Origin: Arthrobacter sp. AFG20
Lineage (GTDB): Bacteria; Actinomycetota; Actinomycetes; Actinomycetales; Micrococcaceae
Reading direction: 5' to 3'
Assembly: GCF_002892795.1 (NCBI RefSeq)
Contig: NZ_PJMC01000007.1
Coordinates: forward strand, 62,001 to 126,000
DNA: 64,000 nucleotides
In this document: one piece after another, positions 42,555-51,490 of the stretch
How the letters are laid out: every line of letters starts with the position of its first letter
Position numbering within the stretch: position 1 is the first letter of the stretch
The notes under the pieces: model-generated
Told to the model about the DNA's origin: nothing
Databases searched by the model: none
The model's input: the letters and a program-made list of their open reading frames with translations, nothing else
Program-made: the position numbers and the translations under genes

Positions 42555-43385
42555 CTAGCGCTGGGGCAGCCGGGCGGAAAGCTCGACGGCGGCCGCCTGC
42601 AGGAGCGGAACCAGCGCCACCATCGCCTCCATGCTGAGCCGGAACACCGGAGCAGCGGTGGCCAGGGACGCAAAAGCGACGCCCTGGGAGTTGAAGACGG
42701 GCACGGCTATGGCGCGCATGCCCAGCTCGTTTTCCTCATCCATGACCGCGTATCCCTGCCGCCGGACCTTCTCGATCTCGGCGCGGAAGGCGTCCCGGTC
42801 GGTGATGGACAGGGTGGTCAGCGGCTCCAGCGGAAGCTCCTCAAGCAGCCGTTCGCGGTCCTCATCCTCCGCGAACGCGACGAGCGCCTTGCCGACGGAG
42901 GTGGTGTGGAGCGCGCCGAGAAACCCGGGGTCACTGGTCACGCGGAAGGTCTGCGGGCCGTCCACCTTGTTCACCGTGAGGTGGTGGATGCCGTCGCGGA
43001 CGGAGAGGATGGTGGCTTCCCCCGTCTGCTCTGTGACGCGGCGCAGGATGGGCAGCGCCGTGCCGGCGAAGCCGTGGTGGTTGGAGACCCGCTGGCCCAG
43101 CTGGAAGATGCGCAGGCCGAGGTGGTACCGGCGGCCGTCCGGCTCGTAGTCCACGAACCCATCGCGGGTGAGCGAGCCGAGGAGCCGGTAGGTGGTGCTG
43201 AAGGGAAGGTCCGCGCGCCGGGAAATCTCTGCCGCGCTGGCTCCGCGGGGCTCATCCCCCAGCAGCACCAGCAGGCCCAGGGCCTTGCCCACCATGTCGG
43301 TGCGGGGCTCCCCCTTGGCGGGTGCTGCTGCTTCAACGGGGGTATCTGCGGAGGCGTCTTCGCCTGTGGCTTCCTTCACACTCAT
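42555..43385 (-). CDS. IclR-family regulator of the quinate/shikimate genes
   Basis: 276 residues: an N-terminal winged helix (about 30-95; KALGLLVLLGDEPRGASAAEISRRADLPFSTTYRLLGSL) and a full IclR effector domain ending in MEAMVALVPLLQAAAVELS. It lies between the aroE-pca operon and a divergent MFS transporter, so quinate or shikimate is the likely effector. The start is uncertain: ATG 43385 has no clear ribosome site and TTG 43403 upstream is equally weak. Confidence 0.88.
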   Translation of the reverse strand: MSVKEATGEDASADTPVEAAAPAKGEPRTDMVGKALGLLVLLGDEPRGASAAEISRRADLPFSTTYRLLGSLTRDGFVDYEPDGRRYHLGLRIFQLGQRVSNHHGFAGTALPILRRVTEQTGEATILSVRDGIHHLTVNKVDGPQTFRVTSDPGFLGALHTTSVGKALVAFAEDEDRERLLEELPLEPLTTLSITDRDAFRAEIEKVRRQGYAVMDEENELGMRAIAVPVFNSQGVAFASLATAAPVFRLSMEAMVALVPLLQAAAVELSARLPQR

Positions 43386-43404
43386 AAGTCGATGTTGCCA
43401 CAAT

Positions 43405-43493
43405 GTGAGAGCTATTTCTAGATCGTGAGCAGGTTTCTTGACAGGTGACTGTCCTCACAGCCATCATTGCTGTATCGCACAAGTAGCTCTCAC
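43405..43493. promoter_or_regulatory. Paired operator half-sites in the IclR/MFS divergent region
   Basis: GTGAGAGCTA at 43405-43414 is repeated in exact inverse as TAGCTCTCAC at 43484-43493, and the weaker GTGAGC and CTCAC lie between. The 203-base gap separates the divergent IclR and MFS genes, so the pair probably controls both. No other feature is seen in the gap. Confidence 0.5.
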
Positions 43494-43606
43494 CATGTGG
43501 CTACTAAGTCCGGGTCTTCCAAGGACCTCCACCGCCCCCTCCCAACAAGGACGGCGGCCGCGACCTGATTTATCCCGCGACAACGTCGTCCCCCTGAAGG
43601 AACACC

Positions 43607-44926
43607 ATGAGCCAGACCATTCCGTCCGCCGCGCCGGGCACTGTTGCCCCGGCCGGGACACCGAAGAAGGCAGCCCTTGCCAGCTTCCTCGGCAGCGCCG
43701 TCGAGTACTACGACTTCTTTATCTTCGGCTCGGCAGCCGCACTGATCTTCCCGCACGTGTTTTTCCCGAGCGCCGACGCCAACGCCGCCATCATGTCCTT
43801 TGCGACGTTTGGTTTTGCCTACATCGCGCGGCCCATCGGCGCCGTTGTCCTGGGACACTTTGGTGACCGGGTGGGCCGGCGCAAGGTCCTCATGTTCACC
43901 CTGGTCCTCATGGGCGCCTCCACCTTCCTGATCGGCTGCCTGCCGGACTTCAACACCGTCGGCTGGTGGGCTCCGGCCCTGCTGGTGCTGGCCCGCCTCT
44001 GCCAGGGCCTCTCCGCGGCCGGTGAACAGGCCGGCGCATCCTCCATGACGCTGGAGCACGCTCCGGACAACCAGCGTTCCTTCTTCACGTCGTGGACCCT
44101 GACCGGCACGCAGGGCGGCCAGATCCTGGCGGCCCTCGTCTTCATTCCGGTGCTCGCGCTGCCCGACGAGCTCAAGTACGGCATCGGCTGGCGGATCCCC
44201 TTCTGGCTCAGCGCCGTGGTTGTCATTGTTGCCTTCTTCATCCGCCGCAGCCTGCACGAGCCGCCGGCCTTCGAAGCCGCCCAGAAGTCAGCCCAGATCG
44301 CCAAGCTGCCCGTGGCCGACCTGCTCAAGGCCCACTGGCGCGACGTCCTCCGGGTCATCTGCTGTGCCTTCATCGCCGCCGTCTCCACGGTGTTCGGCAC
44401 CCTCGCCATCAGCTACGCCAAGACCGTTGCCGGCGTGGACGGCACCACCACGCTCTGGCTCGTGGTGGGCGCCAACCTCGTTGCACTGGGCACCCAGCCG
44501 CTGTTCGGCAAGCTGGCGGACCGGATCGGCCGGAAGCCCGTGTTCATCTACGGCGCCCTGTCCAGCGCGGCGCTGGCCCCGCTGTTCCTGCTGAGCCTTG
44601 AGTCCGGCAACGTGCCGCTGATGTTCGTGGCCGCCATCGTCTTCTTCTCCTGTGGCTACGCAGCCTCGAACGCGGTCTGGCCGTCCTTCTATGCCGAGAT
44701 GTTCAGCACCAAGGTCCGCTTCTCCGGCCTGGCCATCGGCACCCAGCTCGGCTTCCTCATGGCCGGCTTCGCCCCTGCCATCGTCGCGGCCATGGGCGGC
44801 ATCAAGCCCGGCGGCTGGGTGCAGATCAGCATCTTCACCGCGGTCATCTGCGTCATCGCCGCCGTCTCCGCCTTTACGGCAAAGGAGACCTTCAAGGTTC
44901 CCACCAAGGAGCTCGGGCTCAAGTAG
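43607..44926 (+). CDS. MFS transporter, metabolite:H+ symporter (ShiA-like)
   Basis: 439 residues with twelve helices. The opening AALASFLGSAVEYYDFFIFGSAAALIFPHVFFP is diagnostic of the metabolite:H+ symporter group (ShiA, KgtP, ProP). GHFGDRVGRRKVLM is loop motif A, and LADRIGRKPVF its second-half copy. Context beside aroE and quiC points to shikimate or quinate import. It is divergent from the IclR gene and shares its operator region. Confidence 0.9.
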   Translation: MSQTIPSAAPGTVAPAGTPKKAALASFLGSAVEYYDFFIFGSAAALIFPHVFFPSADANAAIMSFATFGFAYIARPIGAVVLGHFGDRVGRRKVLMFTLVLMGASTFLIGCLPDFNTVGWWAPALLVLARLCQGLSAAGEQAGASSMTLEHAPDNQRSFFTSWTLTGTQGGQILAALVFIPVLALPDELKYGIGWRIPFWLSAVVVIVAFFIRRSLHEPPAFEAAQKSAQIAKLPVADLLKAHWRDVLRVICCAFIAAVSTVFGTLAISYAKTVAGVDGTTTLWLVVGANLVALGTQPLFGKLADRIGRKPVFIYGALSSAALAPLFLLSLESGNVPLMFVAAIVFFSCGYAASNAVWPSFYAEMFSTKVRFSGLAIGTQLGFLMAGFAPAIVAAMGGIKPGGWVQISIFTAVICVIAAVSAFTAKETFKVPTKELGLK

Positions 44927-44949
44927 CCCGCAGTCCGCCTGCCCCAGGC

Positions 44950-45053
44950 GCGACCCGCCGTCGTGACCCCGTTTGCTCCCCAAACCGGGTCACGACCGGC
45001 GGGTCGCCGCGTTTTGGGCCGATTTTGGGCTTAAAGAAGGTCACGACGGCGGG
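44950..45053. repeat. Imperfect palindrome plus third copy between convergent genes
   Basis: GCGACCCGCCGTCGTGACC at 44950-44968 recurs in inverse at 44989-45007 with a one-base bulge, giving a 26-base stem. A third copy of the core (GGTCACGACGGCGGG) lies at 45039-45053. It fills most of the 151-base gap between the convergent MFS and ligase genes. It may act as a bidirectional terminator or be a REP-like element. Confidence 0.7.
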
Positions 45054-45077
45054 CCATTGTCGGGCTTTAACTGGCCC

Positions 45078-46154
45078 TCAGGTGGCGAGCACCTCGGCGA
45101 GGTCGAACTTCACCGGTTCCTCGAGCTGTTCATAGGTGCAGGACTCCGGGTCCCGGTCCGGCCGCCAGCGGACGAACTGCGCCGTGTGGCGGAACCGCTC
45201 ACCTTCCATGTGGTCGTATTTCACTTCCAGCACCCGCTCCGGCCGGAGCGGCGTGAAGGACAGGTCCTTGCCCGCACTCCACCGGCTTCCCTCCGCGTTG
45301 CGGGGTGTCCGGGTGCCGTCCTCCTGCTTGGCCCAGGCCCACGGGTGCTCGTCGAAGCTGGTGACCAGGGGCTGGAGCTCCTCGAAAAGCTCCTTGCGCC
45401 GCTTCATCGGAAAGGCGCCCACCACACCTACGCTGGCGAGTTCGCCGTCGGGCCTGTACAGACCCAGCAGCAGCGAGCCGATCGCGTCCGGGCCGCTCTT
45501 GTGCACGCGGTAGCCGGCCAGGACGCAGTCCGCGGTCCGTTCGTGCTTGATCTTAAACATCACACGCTTGTCCGGCTGGTATGGCCCGTCCAGCGGCTTG
45601 GCAATGATTCCGTCCAGGCCGGCGCCCTCGAACTGGTGGAACCATTTTCCGGCCAGCTCCGGATCCTGTGTTGCGGCGGTCAGGTGAACCGGGGCGCCGG
45701 CTGAGGCAAACGCCTCTTCCAAGGCCGCGCGCCGTTCGGCGAACGGACGGCCGCTGAAGTCCTCGTCGCCGAGGGCGAGCAGGTCGAAGGCCACGAACTT
45801 CGCCGGCGTCTGTTCCGAGAGCATCTTGACCCTGCTGGCAGCGGGATGGATCCGCTGCTGCAGGGCATCGAAGTCCAGCCGGTCGCCGGAGGAGCCCACC
45901 AGGATGATCTCGCCGTCGAGCACGCATTTGGGCGGCAGGTTGGCCTTCAGCGCCTCCACGAGTTCGGGGAAGTAGCGCGTCATCGGCTTCTCGTTGCGGC
46001 TGCCGATCTCCACGTCGTCGCCGTCCCGGAAGACGATGGAGCGGAATCCGTCCCACTTGGGCTCGTAACTCAGGCGGCCTTCAGGGATGGCGCCGACCGA
46101 TTTGGCCAGCATGGGGGCGACAGGGGGCATGACCGGCAGCTGCATAGGCCCCAT
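45078..46154 (-). CDS. ATP-dependent DNA ligase (LigC/LigD ligase-domain type)
   Basis: 358 residues. The adenylation motif I is EPKWDGFR with K33 as the nucleotidyl lysine. Further motifs are seen in CVLDGEIILV, AFDLLALGDEDFSGRPFAERR, LDGIIAKPLDG and RVMFKIKHERTADCVLAGYRVHK. A C-terminal OB domain follows. There is no polymerase or nuclease domain and no Ku gene nearby, so it is a stand-alone ligase, LigC-like, probably for repair. It may start at ATG 46154 or ATG 46145. Confidence 0.9.
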   Translation of the reverse strand: MGPMQLPVMPPVAPMLAKSVGAIPEGRLSYEPKWDGFRSIVFRDGDDVEIGSRNEKPMTRYFPELVEALKANLPPKCVLDGEIILVGSSGDRLDFDALQQRIHPAASRVKMLSEQTPAKFVAFDLLALGDEDFSGRPFAERRAALEEAFASAGAPVHLTAATQDPELAGKWFHQFEGAGLDGIIAKPLDGPYQPDKRVMFKIKHERTADCVLAGYRVHKSGPDAIGSLLLGLYRPDGELASVGVVGAFPMKRRKELFEELQPLVTSFDEHPWAWAKQEDGTRTPRNAEGSRWSAGKDLSFTPLRPERVLEVKYDHMEGERFRHTAQFVRWRPDRDPESCTYEQLEEPVKFDLAEVLAT

Positions 46155-46267
46155 TCTTGCCCGGGACCTTGCCGGACGCTACCCCCGGGACCGGACCACT
46201 CCCGCCGCGCCCACCTCGACTAGCCCCCACCCTCGACAGGGCTCCCGCCCGCCGGTAGACATTAACG

Positions 46268-47239
46268 ATGGCAGCTATCGGTTTCCACGCATCGCACGAA
46301 CAGATCAGCCCCGGCCAGCTCCTGAAGGACGTCCGGCTCGCCGAGGAGGCGGGCTTCGACGCCGCCATGTGCTCGGACCACATCGAACCGTGGTCGGCGC
46401 GGCAGGGGCACTCGGGCTTCGCGTGGTCCTGGCTCGGCGCTGCCCTGGCCAGCACCAGCCTGCGCTTCGGCGTGGTCACCGCGCCGGGACAGCGGTACCA
46501 CCCGGCCATCATCGCCCACGCCTCGGCCACGCTGGCATCCATGTTCCCCGGCCGGTTCTGGATGGCCCCGGGCAGCGGCGAGAACATGAACGAGCACGTC
46601 ACCGGCGACCCCTGGCCGCTCAAGGAGACCCGCCAGCAACGGCTGGAGGAGTGCGTGGACGTCATCCGCCGGCTGCACGCCGGCGAGGAAGTCACCCACC
46701 ACGGCCTGGTCACCGTGGAGCAGGCGCGGATCTGGGATGTGCCCTCGCCGCCGCCGCCCCTGATCGCACCAGCCATCAGCGTGGAAACAGCTCGGCGGGC
46801 CGCCGGCTGGGCTGACGGCCTGGTAACGGTGAACCAGCCGGCCGAGAAACTCACCGAAATGCTGGCGGCGTATCGGTCCGAAGGCGGCAAGGGGAAGGCC
46901 GTACTGCAGATCCACCTGTCCTGGGCGCCCCGGGAGGAAGACGCCGTCGCCATTGCCCTGGACCAGTGGAGTTCGAATGTCTTCGCCCCGCCCATCCCCT
47001 GGGACTTGCCGACGGCGGCGCACTTCGACGGCGTCAGCGCCGACGTCGGGGAAGGGCAGGTCCGGAAATCGGTGAACGTCTCCGCCAGCCTGGACCGCCA
47101 CGTGCAGTGGCTGGGCGAGTACCTGGACCTCGGCTTCGACGAGCTGTACCTGCACTTCGTGGGGCAGGACCAGGCACCGTTTATCGACGCCTTCGCGGAC
47201 AGTGTCCTGCCGCAGCTGCGGAAGGTGCCGGTGGCATGA
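46268..47239 (+). CDS. LLM-class flavin oxidoreductase
   Basis: 323-residue luciferase-like TIM barrel (IGFHASHEQISPGQLLKDVRLAEEAGFDAAMCSDHIEPW; RFGVVTAPGQRYHPAIIAHASATLASMFPGRFWMAPGSGENMNEH). This is the group often described as F420- or flavin-dependent oxidoreductases in actinobacteria. It is translationally coupled (ATGA) to a trehalose-synthase-like GH13 gene, an unexpected pairing. Cofactor and substrate are not readable. Confidence 0.85.
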   Translation: MAAIGFHASHEQISPGQLLKDVRLAEEAGFDAAMCSDHIEPWSARQGHSGFAWSWLGAALASTSLRFGVVTAPGQRYHPAIIAHASATLASMFPGRFWMAPGSGENMNEHVTGDPWPLKETRQQRLEECVDVIRRLHAGEEVTHHGLVTVEQARIWDVPSPPPPLIAPAISVETARRAAGWADGLVTVNQPAEKLTEMLAAYRSEGGKGKAVLQIHLSWAPREEDAVAIALDQWSSNVFAPPIPWDLPTAAHFDGVSADVGEGQVRKSVNVSASLDRHVQWLGEYLDLGFDELYLHFVGQDQAPFIDAFADSVLPQLRKVPVA

Positions 47240-48930
47240 ACATTGCGGAGACATCGGACCTGTGGTGGAAAACCGCCGTCGTCTACTGCCTGGACGTGGA
47301 GACCTTCTTTGACCACGACGGCGACGGCACCGGCGATTTCAACGGCCTGACCCAGCGCGTGGACTACCTGGCGGCGCTGGGTGTGAACTGTATCTGGCTT
47401 ATGCCCTTCTATCCGTCCCCGGACCGCGACGACGGGTACGACGTGACGGACTTCTTCGACGTCGACCGCCGGTTGGGCACGCTGGGCGACTTTGTGGAGT
47501 TCATCCGCACCGCGAAGGACCGTGGCATCCGGGTGATCGCGGACTTCGTGGTCAACCACACCTCCAACCAGCACCCCTGGTTCGTCGAGGCCCGCAAATC
47601 CGTGGACAACCCGTACCGGGACTACTACGTCTGGCGGAGCGACCCGCCGCCGGACACGTCCTCGGAAGTGGTGTTCCCGGGCGAGCAGACCTCCATCTGG
47701 ACCCAGGACGACGCCACCGGCGAGTGGTACCTGCACATGTTCATGGAGCACCAGCCGGACCTCAACGTCACCAACCCCAAAGTCCGTAATGAGATCGCCA
47801 AGGCCATGGGCCTCTGGCTGGAGCTCGGGCTGGACGGATTCCGGCTGGATGCGGTGCCGTTTTTCCTGGAGACCCGCGGCGCGCCCAAGGACGAGGCGGC
47901 CACCATCGACCCGCACGATTACCTCAGCGCCCTGCGCAGCTTCGTCAACCGGCGCAACGGTGGTGCGGTGCTGCTGGGCGAGGTGAACCTGCCGTACAAG
48001 GACCAGCTGGAGTATTTCGGCGGCGCCGAAGGCAACGAGCTGAACATGCAGTTCGACTTCATGTCCATGCAGCACATCTACCTGTCGCTCGCCAGGCAGG
48101 ATGCCCGTCCGCTGGCCGAGACGCTGAAAACGCGTCCGCGGCTGCATCCCGACAACCACTGGGCAATGTTCGTGCGCAACCATGACGAACTCACGCTGGA
48201 CAAGCTCAGCGACGGGGAGCGGGAAGAGGTCTTCGCCGCCTTCGGACCGGACAAGAACATGCAGCTCTACGGCCGGGGACTGCGGCGCCGGCTGCCGCCG
48301 ATGCTGGACGGCGACCCCGACCGGATCCGGATGGCCTACTCGCTGATGTTTTCCCTGCCCGGCACACCGGTCCTCTTCTACGGCGAGGAGATCGGCATGG
48401 GCGAGGACCTGCGGCAGAAGGGCCGCGCCGCCGTCCGCACGCCCATGCAGTGGAACGACGAAAAGAACGGCGGCTTCTCCAGCGCGAAGGTGTCCGAGCT
48501 GGTGGTCCCGCTGGTCCGCGGGGAGTACGGCCCGGAAAAGGTCAACGCGGCCAGCGCCAAACGGGACCCGGAGTCGCTGTGGAACTTCATGGTCGCGCTC
48601 ATTCAGCGGTACCGGGAATCACCGGAGCTCGGCTGGGGCGAGTTCGCCGTCCTGGAGCAGCCGGAGCCGGCCGTTTTTGCGCACCGCTGCAGCTCAGCGG
48701 AGGCCACCGTGGTATTGCTGCACAACTTCGGCGAGGCTCCGGTCAAGGTCGCCGCGAACGTCGGATCCGGGGACAGTCCGCCGCGGGCTTTCAGGGACGC
48801 CATCCTGCTGGATCTGTTCGACGGCGGGAACGTTCCGTTGGAGGCCGACGGCGGGTTCACCGTTGAGCTGGGACGGTACGGCTACCGCTGGTTCCGCGTC
48901 CACCGGCCCGGCGACCGCCTGGCGCCCTAA
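47236..48930 (+). CDS. GH13 glycosidase, trehalose-synthase-like
   Basis: 564 residues with the alpha-amylase TIM barrel. Catalytic residues are D205 (DGFRLDAVPF), E249 (LLGEVNLPY) and D317 (RNHDELTL). RNHDELTLDKLSDGEREEVF, RGLRRRLPPMLDGD and AVRTPMQW follow the trehalose synthase (GH13_16) pattern, and a beta-sandwich C domain ends the protein. It may interconvert maltose and trehalose, or hydrolyse short alpha-glucans. No maltokinase domain is attached. The start at 47236 lies in the overlap with the LLM gene; the long frame upstream is shadow. Confidence 0.85.
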   Translation: MNIAETSDLWWKTAVVYCLDVETFFDHDGDGTGDFNGLTQRVDYLAALGVNCIWLMPFYPSPDRDDGYDVTDFFDVDRRLGTLGDFVEFIRTAKDRGIRVIADFVVNHTSNQHPWFVEARKSVDNPYRDYYVWRSDPPPDTSSEVVFPGEQTSIWTQDDATGEWYLHMFMEHQPDLNVTNPKVRNEIAKAMGLWLELGLDGFRLDAVPFFLETRGAPKDEAATIDPHDYLSALRSFVNRRNGGAVLLGEVNLPYKDQLEYFGGAEGNELNMQFDFMSMQHIYLSLARQDARPLAETLKTRPRLHPDNHWAMFVRNHDELTLDKLSDGEREEVFAAFGPDKNMQLYGRGLRRRLPPMLDGDPDRIRMAYSLMFSLPGTPVLFYGEEIGMGEDLRQKGRAAVRTPMQWNDEKNGGFSSAKVSELVVPLVRGEYGPEKVNAASAKRDPESLWNFMVALIQRYRESPELGWGEFAVLEQPEPAVFAHRCSSAEATVVLLHNFGEAPVKVAANVGSGDSPPRAFRDAILLDLFDGGNVPLEADGGFTVELGRYGYRWFRVHRPGDRLAP

Positions 48931-48936
48931 GCTGCG

Positions 48937-50703
48937 CTACACGTTCCGGCGGTAGACCTTCACTTCCCACGGGCGCAGGTCGAAGGTTTGCACCTCGCCG
49001 GCGTCCGGCGGATAGTTGCCCAGCACCAGCTGAGAGCCCGCGTCAAACCCGGTGCCGTCGTCGATCCCAGCTGTCCGGTTGGTCCCCGAAAAGTTGCCAA
49101 GGACCAGCAGCTCCGCGTCCGGAAGCGAGCGCTTGAACGCGTAGACGTGTTCGTCGCCGGGCAGCAGCATGCTGAAATCCCCGTACGCGACCACGGGATC
49201 CGAGTGCCGGAAGGCAATCACCTTGCGATAGAAGCTGAAGACCGACCCGGGGTCGTCAACCTGGGCCGCGGCGTTGATCCTATTCGCGTTCGGATTCACG
49301 GCAATCCAGGGCGCACCGGTGGTGAAGCCGCCATGCCGGCTGGCGTCCCACTGCACGGGCGTCCGGGCGTTGTCCCGGTTCAGCGGCGCCAGGGCAGCGA
49401 GGACCTCCGCGTCGGTGCGGCCCAGGTGCGTGGTGGCTTCGCGGTGGTGGTTGAGGACTTCGATGTCCCGGTAGTCGCTGATGGCGCCGAACGCCATGTT
49501 GGTCATGCCCAGCTCTTCGCCCTGGTAGACGTACGGCGTGCCGCGGTGCAGGTGCAGGACGGCGGCCAGCATCTTCGCCGACAGCTCCCGGTACTGGCCG
49601 TCGTCGCCGAAGCGGGACACGGCGCGGGCCTGGTCGTGGTTGCCCCAGTAGAGGCTGTTCCAGCCGCTCTCGGCGAGCCCTTCCTGCCAGCGGCCCAAAG
49701 ACTTTTTGAGGTCGGTAAGCAGCAGTTTCTTGGGCCGCCACTTGTTGCCGCCCTCCTGGTCGAGGGCCACGTGCTCAAACTGGAACACCATGTCCACCTC
49801 CCGCCGGCCGGGATCTGTGAACAGGGCGGCGTCCTCGACGGTGACGCCCGGCATCTCACCCACGGTCAGCAGGTCCTTGTCCCGGCCCGCAAAAACCTCC
49901 TGGTGCATCTCCTGCAGGAACTCGTGGATGCGCGGCCCGCAGATGAAGTACGGGCCGCCGTCGCCGTAGAGCATCCCTTCGGCCTGCGGACCGTCCGGCA
50001 GCGACTGCTCCTTGGAGATGAAGTTGATGACATCCATCCGGAAGCCGTCCACGCCCCGGTCCAGCCACCAGTTCATCATGTCGTAAACGGCTGCCCGCAC
50101 CTCCGGGTTTTCCCAGTTGAGGTCCGGCTGCTTCCTGGAGAACAGGTGCAGGTAGTACTCCCCTGTCTCCGCGTCGTACTCCCAGGCCGGCCCCGAGAAG
50201 GCAGAGCCCCAGTTGTTGGGCTCAGCGCCGGGTGTGCCTGGTTCTGCTGTTCCCAGCCCACGGCCTTCACGCGGCGGCCGCCACCAGTACCAGTCCCGCT
50301 TCGGGTTGTCCTTGCTGGAGCGGGATTCCACGAACCACGGGTGCTCGTCCGAGGTGTGGTTGACCACGAGGTCCATCACCAGTTTCATGTCCCGCGAGTG
50401 CAGGCCGTCCAGCAGTTCGTCGAGGGTCTCCAGGTCGCCGAACACGGGGTCGATGTCGCGGTAGTCGCTGATGTCATAGCCGTTGTCATCCTGCGGTGAC
50501 CGGTACACCGGGGACAGCCAGACGACGTCGACCCCCAGCTTTTGCAGGTAGTCCAGCTTGCCGATGATCCCGCGGAGGTCGCCGATGCCATCGCCGTCGG
50601 AGTCCGCGAAGCTGCGCGGATAGATCTGGTACACCACCGCGCTCTTGAACCATTCCCGGCCGGCCCGGTAGGCCGCTTCTGCCTCGGTTTCCTGGGTGGT
50701 CAT
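48937..50703 (-). CDS. GH13 alpha-glucosidase/oligo-1,6-glucosidase type
   Basis: 588 residues. The opening WFKSAVVYQIYPRSFADSDGDGIGDLRGIIGKLDYL is typical of alpha-glucosidases. The nucleophile is in DGFRMDVINF, the acid in LTVGEMPGV and the third acid in WGNHDQARAVSRFG. GNMAFG-like loop TNMAFGAISDYRDIEVLN and ARTPVQWDASRHGGF follow. The start is ATG 50703, behind AGGAGGAG. It is convergent with the trehalose-synthase-like gene, six bases apart. Cytoplasmic, no signal peptide. Confidence 0.9.
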   Translation of the reverse strand: MTTQETEAEAAYRAGREWFKSAVVYQIYPRSFADSDGDGIGDLRGIIGKLDYLQKLGVDVVWLSPVYRSPQDDNGYDISDYRDIDPVFGDLETLDELLDGLHSRDMKLVMDLVVNHTSDEHPWFVESRSSKDNPKRDWYWWRPPREGRGLGTAEPGTPGAEPNNWGSAFSGPAWEYDAETGEYYLHLFSRKQPDLNWENPEVRAAVYDMMNWWLDRGVDGFRMDVINFISKEQSLPDGPQAEGMLYGDGGPYFICGPRIHEFLQEMHQEVFAGRDKDLLTVGEMPGVTVEDAALFTDPGRREVDMVFQFEHVALDQEGGNKWRPKKLLLTDLKKSLGRWQEGLAESGWNSLYWGNHDQARAVSRFGDDGQYRELSAKMLAAVLHLHRGTPYVYQGEELGMTNMAFGAISDYRDIEVLNHHREATTHLGRTDAEVLAALAPLNRDNARTPVQWDASRHGGFTTGAPWIAVNPNANRINAAAQVDDPGSVFSFYRKVIAFRHSDPVVAYGDFSMLLPGDEHVYAFKRSLPDAELLVLGNFSGTNRTAGIDDGTGFDAGSQLVLGNYPPDAGEVQTFDLRPWEVKVYRRNV

Positions 50704-50823
50704 CGCTGGCTCCTCCTGGTCGACGGTAGCGGGCTGCTGGCCCACTGAAAGTCTTGTTCCAGAAGAATCGGCGGTCAATGGCTTGTCTGGATTGGTGTGC
50801 TTTCCGCTACGCGTACTTGGTGC

Positions 50824-51096
50824 CTATTCGCCGTACATCAGGCTATTGAGGAACGAGTCCAGCTGCTGACGGGTTGTGGCCTCGTTTTCGCGCGCGGCCA
50901 CCGGGTTGGCCTGTGCGAGGTAGAGGCCTTCCCACGGGGAGCACACCAGTTCGCCGAGTTCGACGGCGGCGGGCTGGACGGCGGACTGTGCCGCCGCCGT
51001 CGTTGTAGCGGGCGACGGCGTGGCGGTGCGGCGGGAGGGGCCGTGCCCCCAGCCGAAGGCGCTGGCAATTGCTCGGTGACCTACTGAGATGGACAT
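50824..51096 (-). CDS. Small uncharacterised protein
   Basis: 90 residues (MSISVGHRAIASAFGWGHGPSRR start; ELVCSPWEGLYLAQANPVAARE core; C-terminal QQLDSFLNSLMYGE). GGAAGGAA lies just before the ATG, which supports a real gene. No membrane segment or known family is seen. A four-half-site copy of the IclR operator lies about 75 bases upstream (51169-51205), so it may belong to that regulon. It could also be co-transcribed with the alpha-glucosidase 120 bases downstream. Confidence 0.6.
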   Translation of the reverse strand: MSISVGHRAIASAFGWGHGPSRRTATPSPATTTAAAQSAVQPAAVELGELVCSPWEGLYLAQANPVAARENEATTRQQLDSFLNSLMYGE

Positions 51097-51168
51097 GGTT
51101 CCTTCCCTTCTGCCTTGCCGTCCGGTACATCTGCGTATCCGGCCGACCTTGTCCTGTAAAAATCTTAC

Positions 51169-51205
51169 TGTTCAAATCTTGAACGCGACGTTCAACCTAT
51201 GAACG
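51169..51205. promoter_or_regulatory. Four-half-site IclR-type operator (copy 1)
   Basis: TGTTC, GAACG, CGTTC and GAACG follow one another at 51169, 51181, 51189 and 51201, alternating in orientation. The first three match the fixed layout seen at four other sites (CGTTCA-N6-GAACG-N3-CGTTC). It stands upstream of the 90-residue gene on the minus strand. The 394 bases from 51097 to 51490 hold this site and the one at 51352, and I see no convincing gene there. Confidence 0.65.
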
Positions 51206-51351
51206 ACTCCTATTGTGGCACGGCTCACCTTCTGGCGCAATGGCTGCAAAGACGGCCGCGGACACATTTCTGCCGCGCGCTGGAGCATTCCGACTGGCGC
51301 CACAAACAGCCCCCCTTGCAAGATGCCGTGACAGAGGCCACAATGGAGCTA

Positions 51352-51376
51352 CGTTCAGTAAATGAACGTCACGTTC
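51352..51376. promoter_or_regulatory. Three-half-site IclR-type operator (copy 2)
   Basis: CGTTCA-N6-GAACG-N3-CGTTC without mismatch, 25 bases. It lies about 115 bases before the two small genes at 51491 and 51684. A weak promoter (GTGACA at 51328, TACGTT at 51350) would place the operator over the -10 and start of transcription, which fits repression. Confidence 0.65.
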
Positions 51377-51490
51377 AAAAGCAATTCATAACCTGCACGT
51401 CGTGTCGGTCGGCCAACGGCGGCTTTCCGGTATCCGAAACTTCACCCGCGGGAACCCCTGGTTCCCCCAGCAGTCCGCGAGGAACCCATC

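Noticed and set aside
46081..48183. 700-residue minus-strand open frame opposite the LLM and GH13 genes
   Set aside because: Antisense to two genes with catalytic motifs; low-complexity shadow composition.
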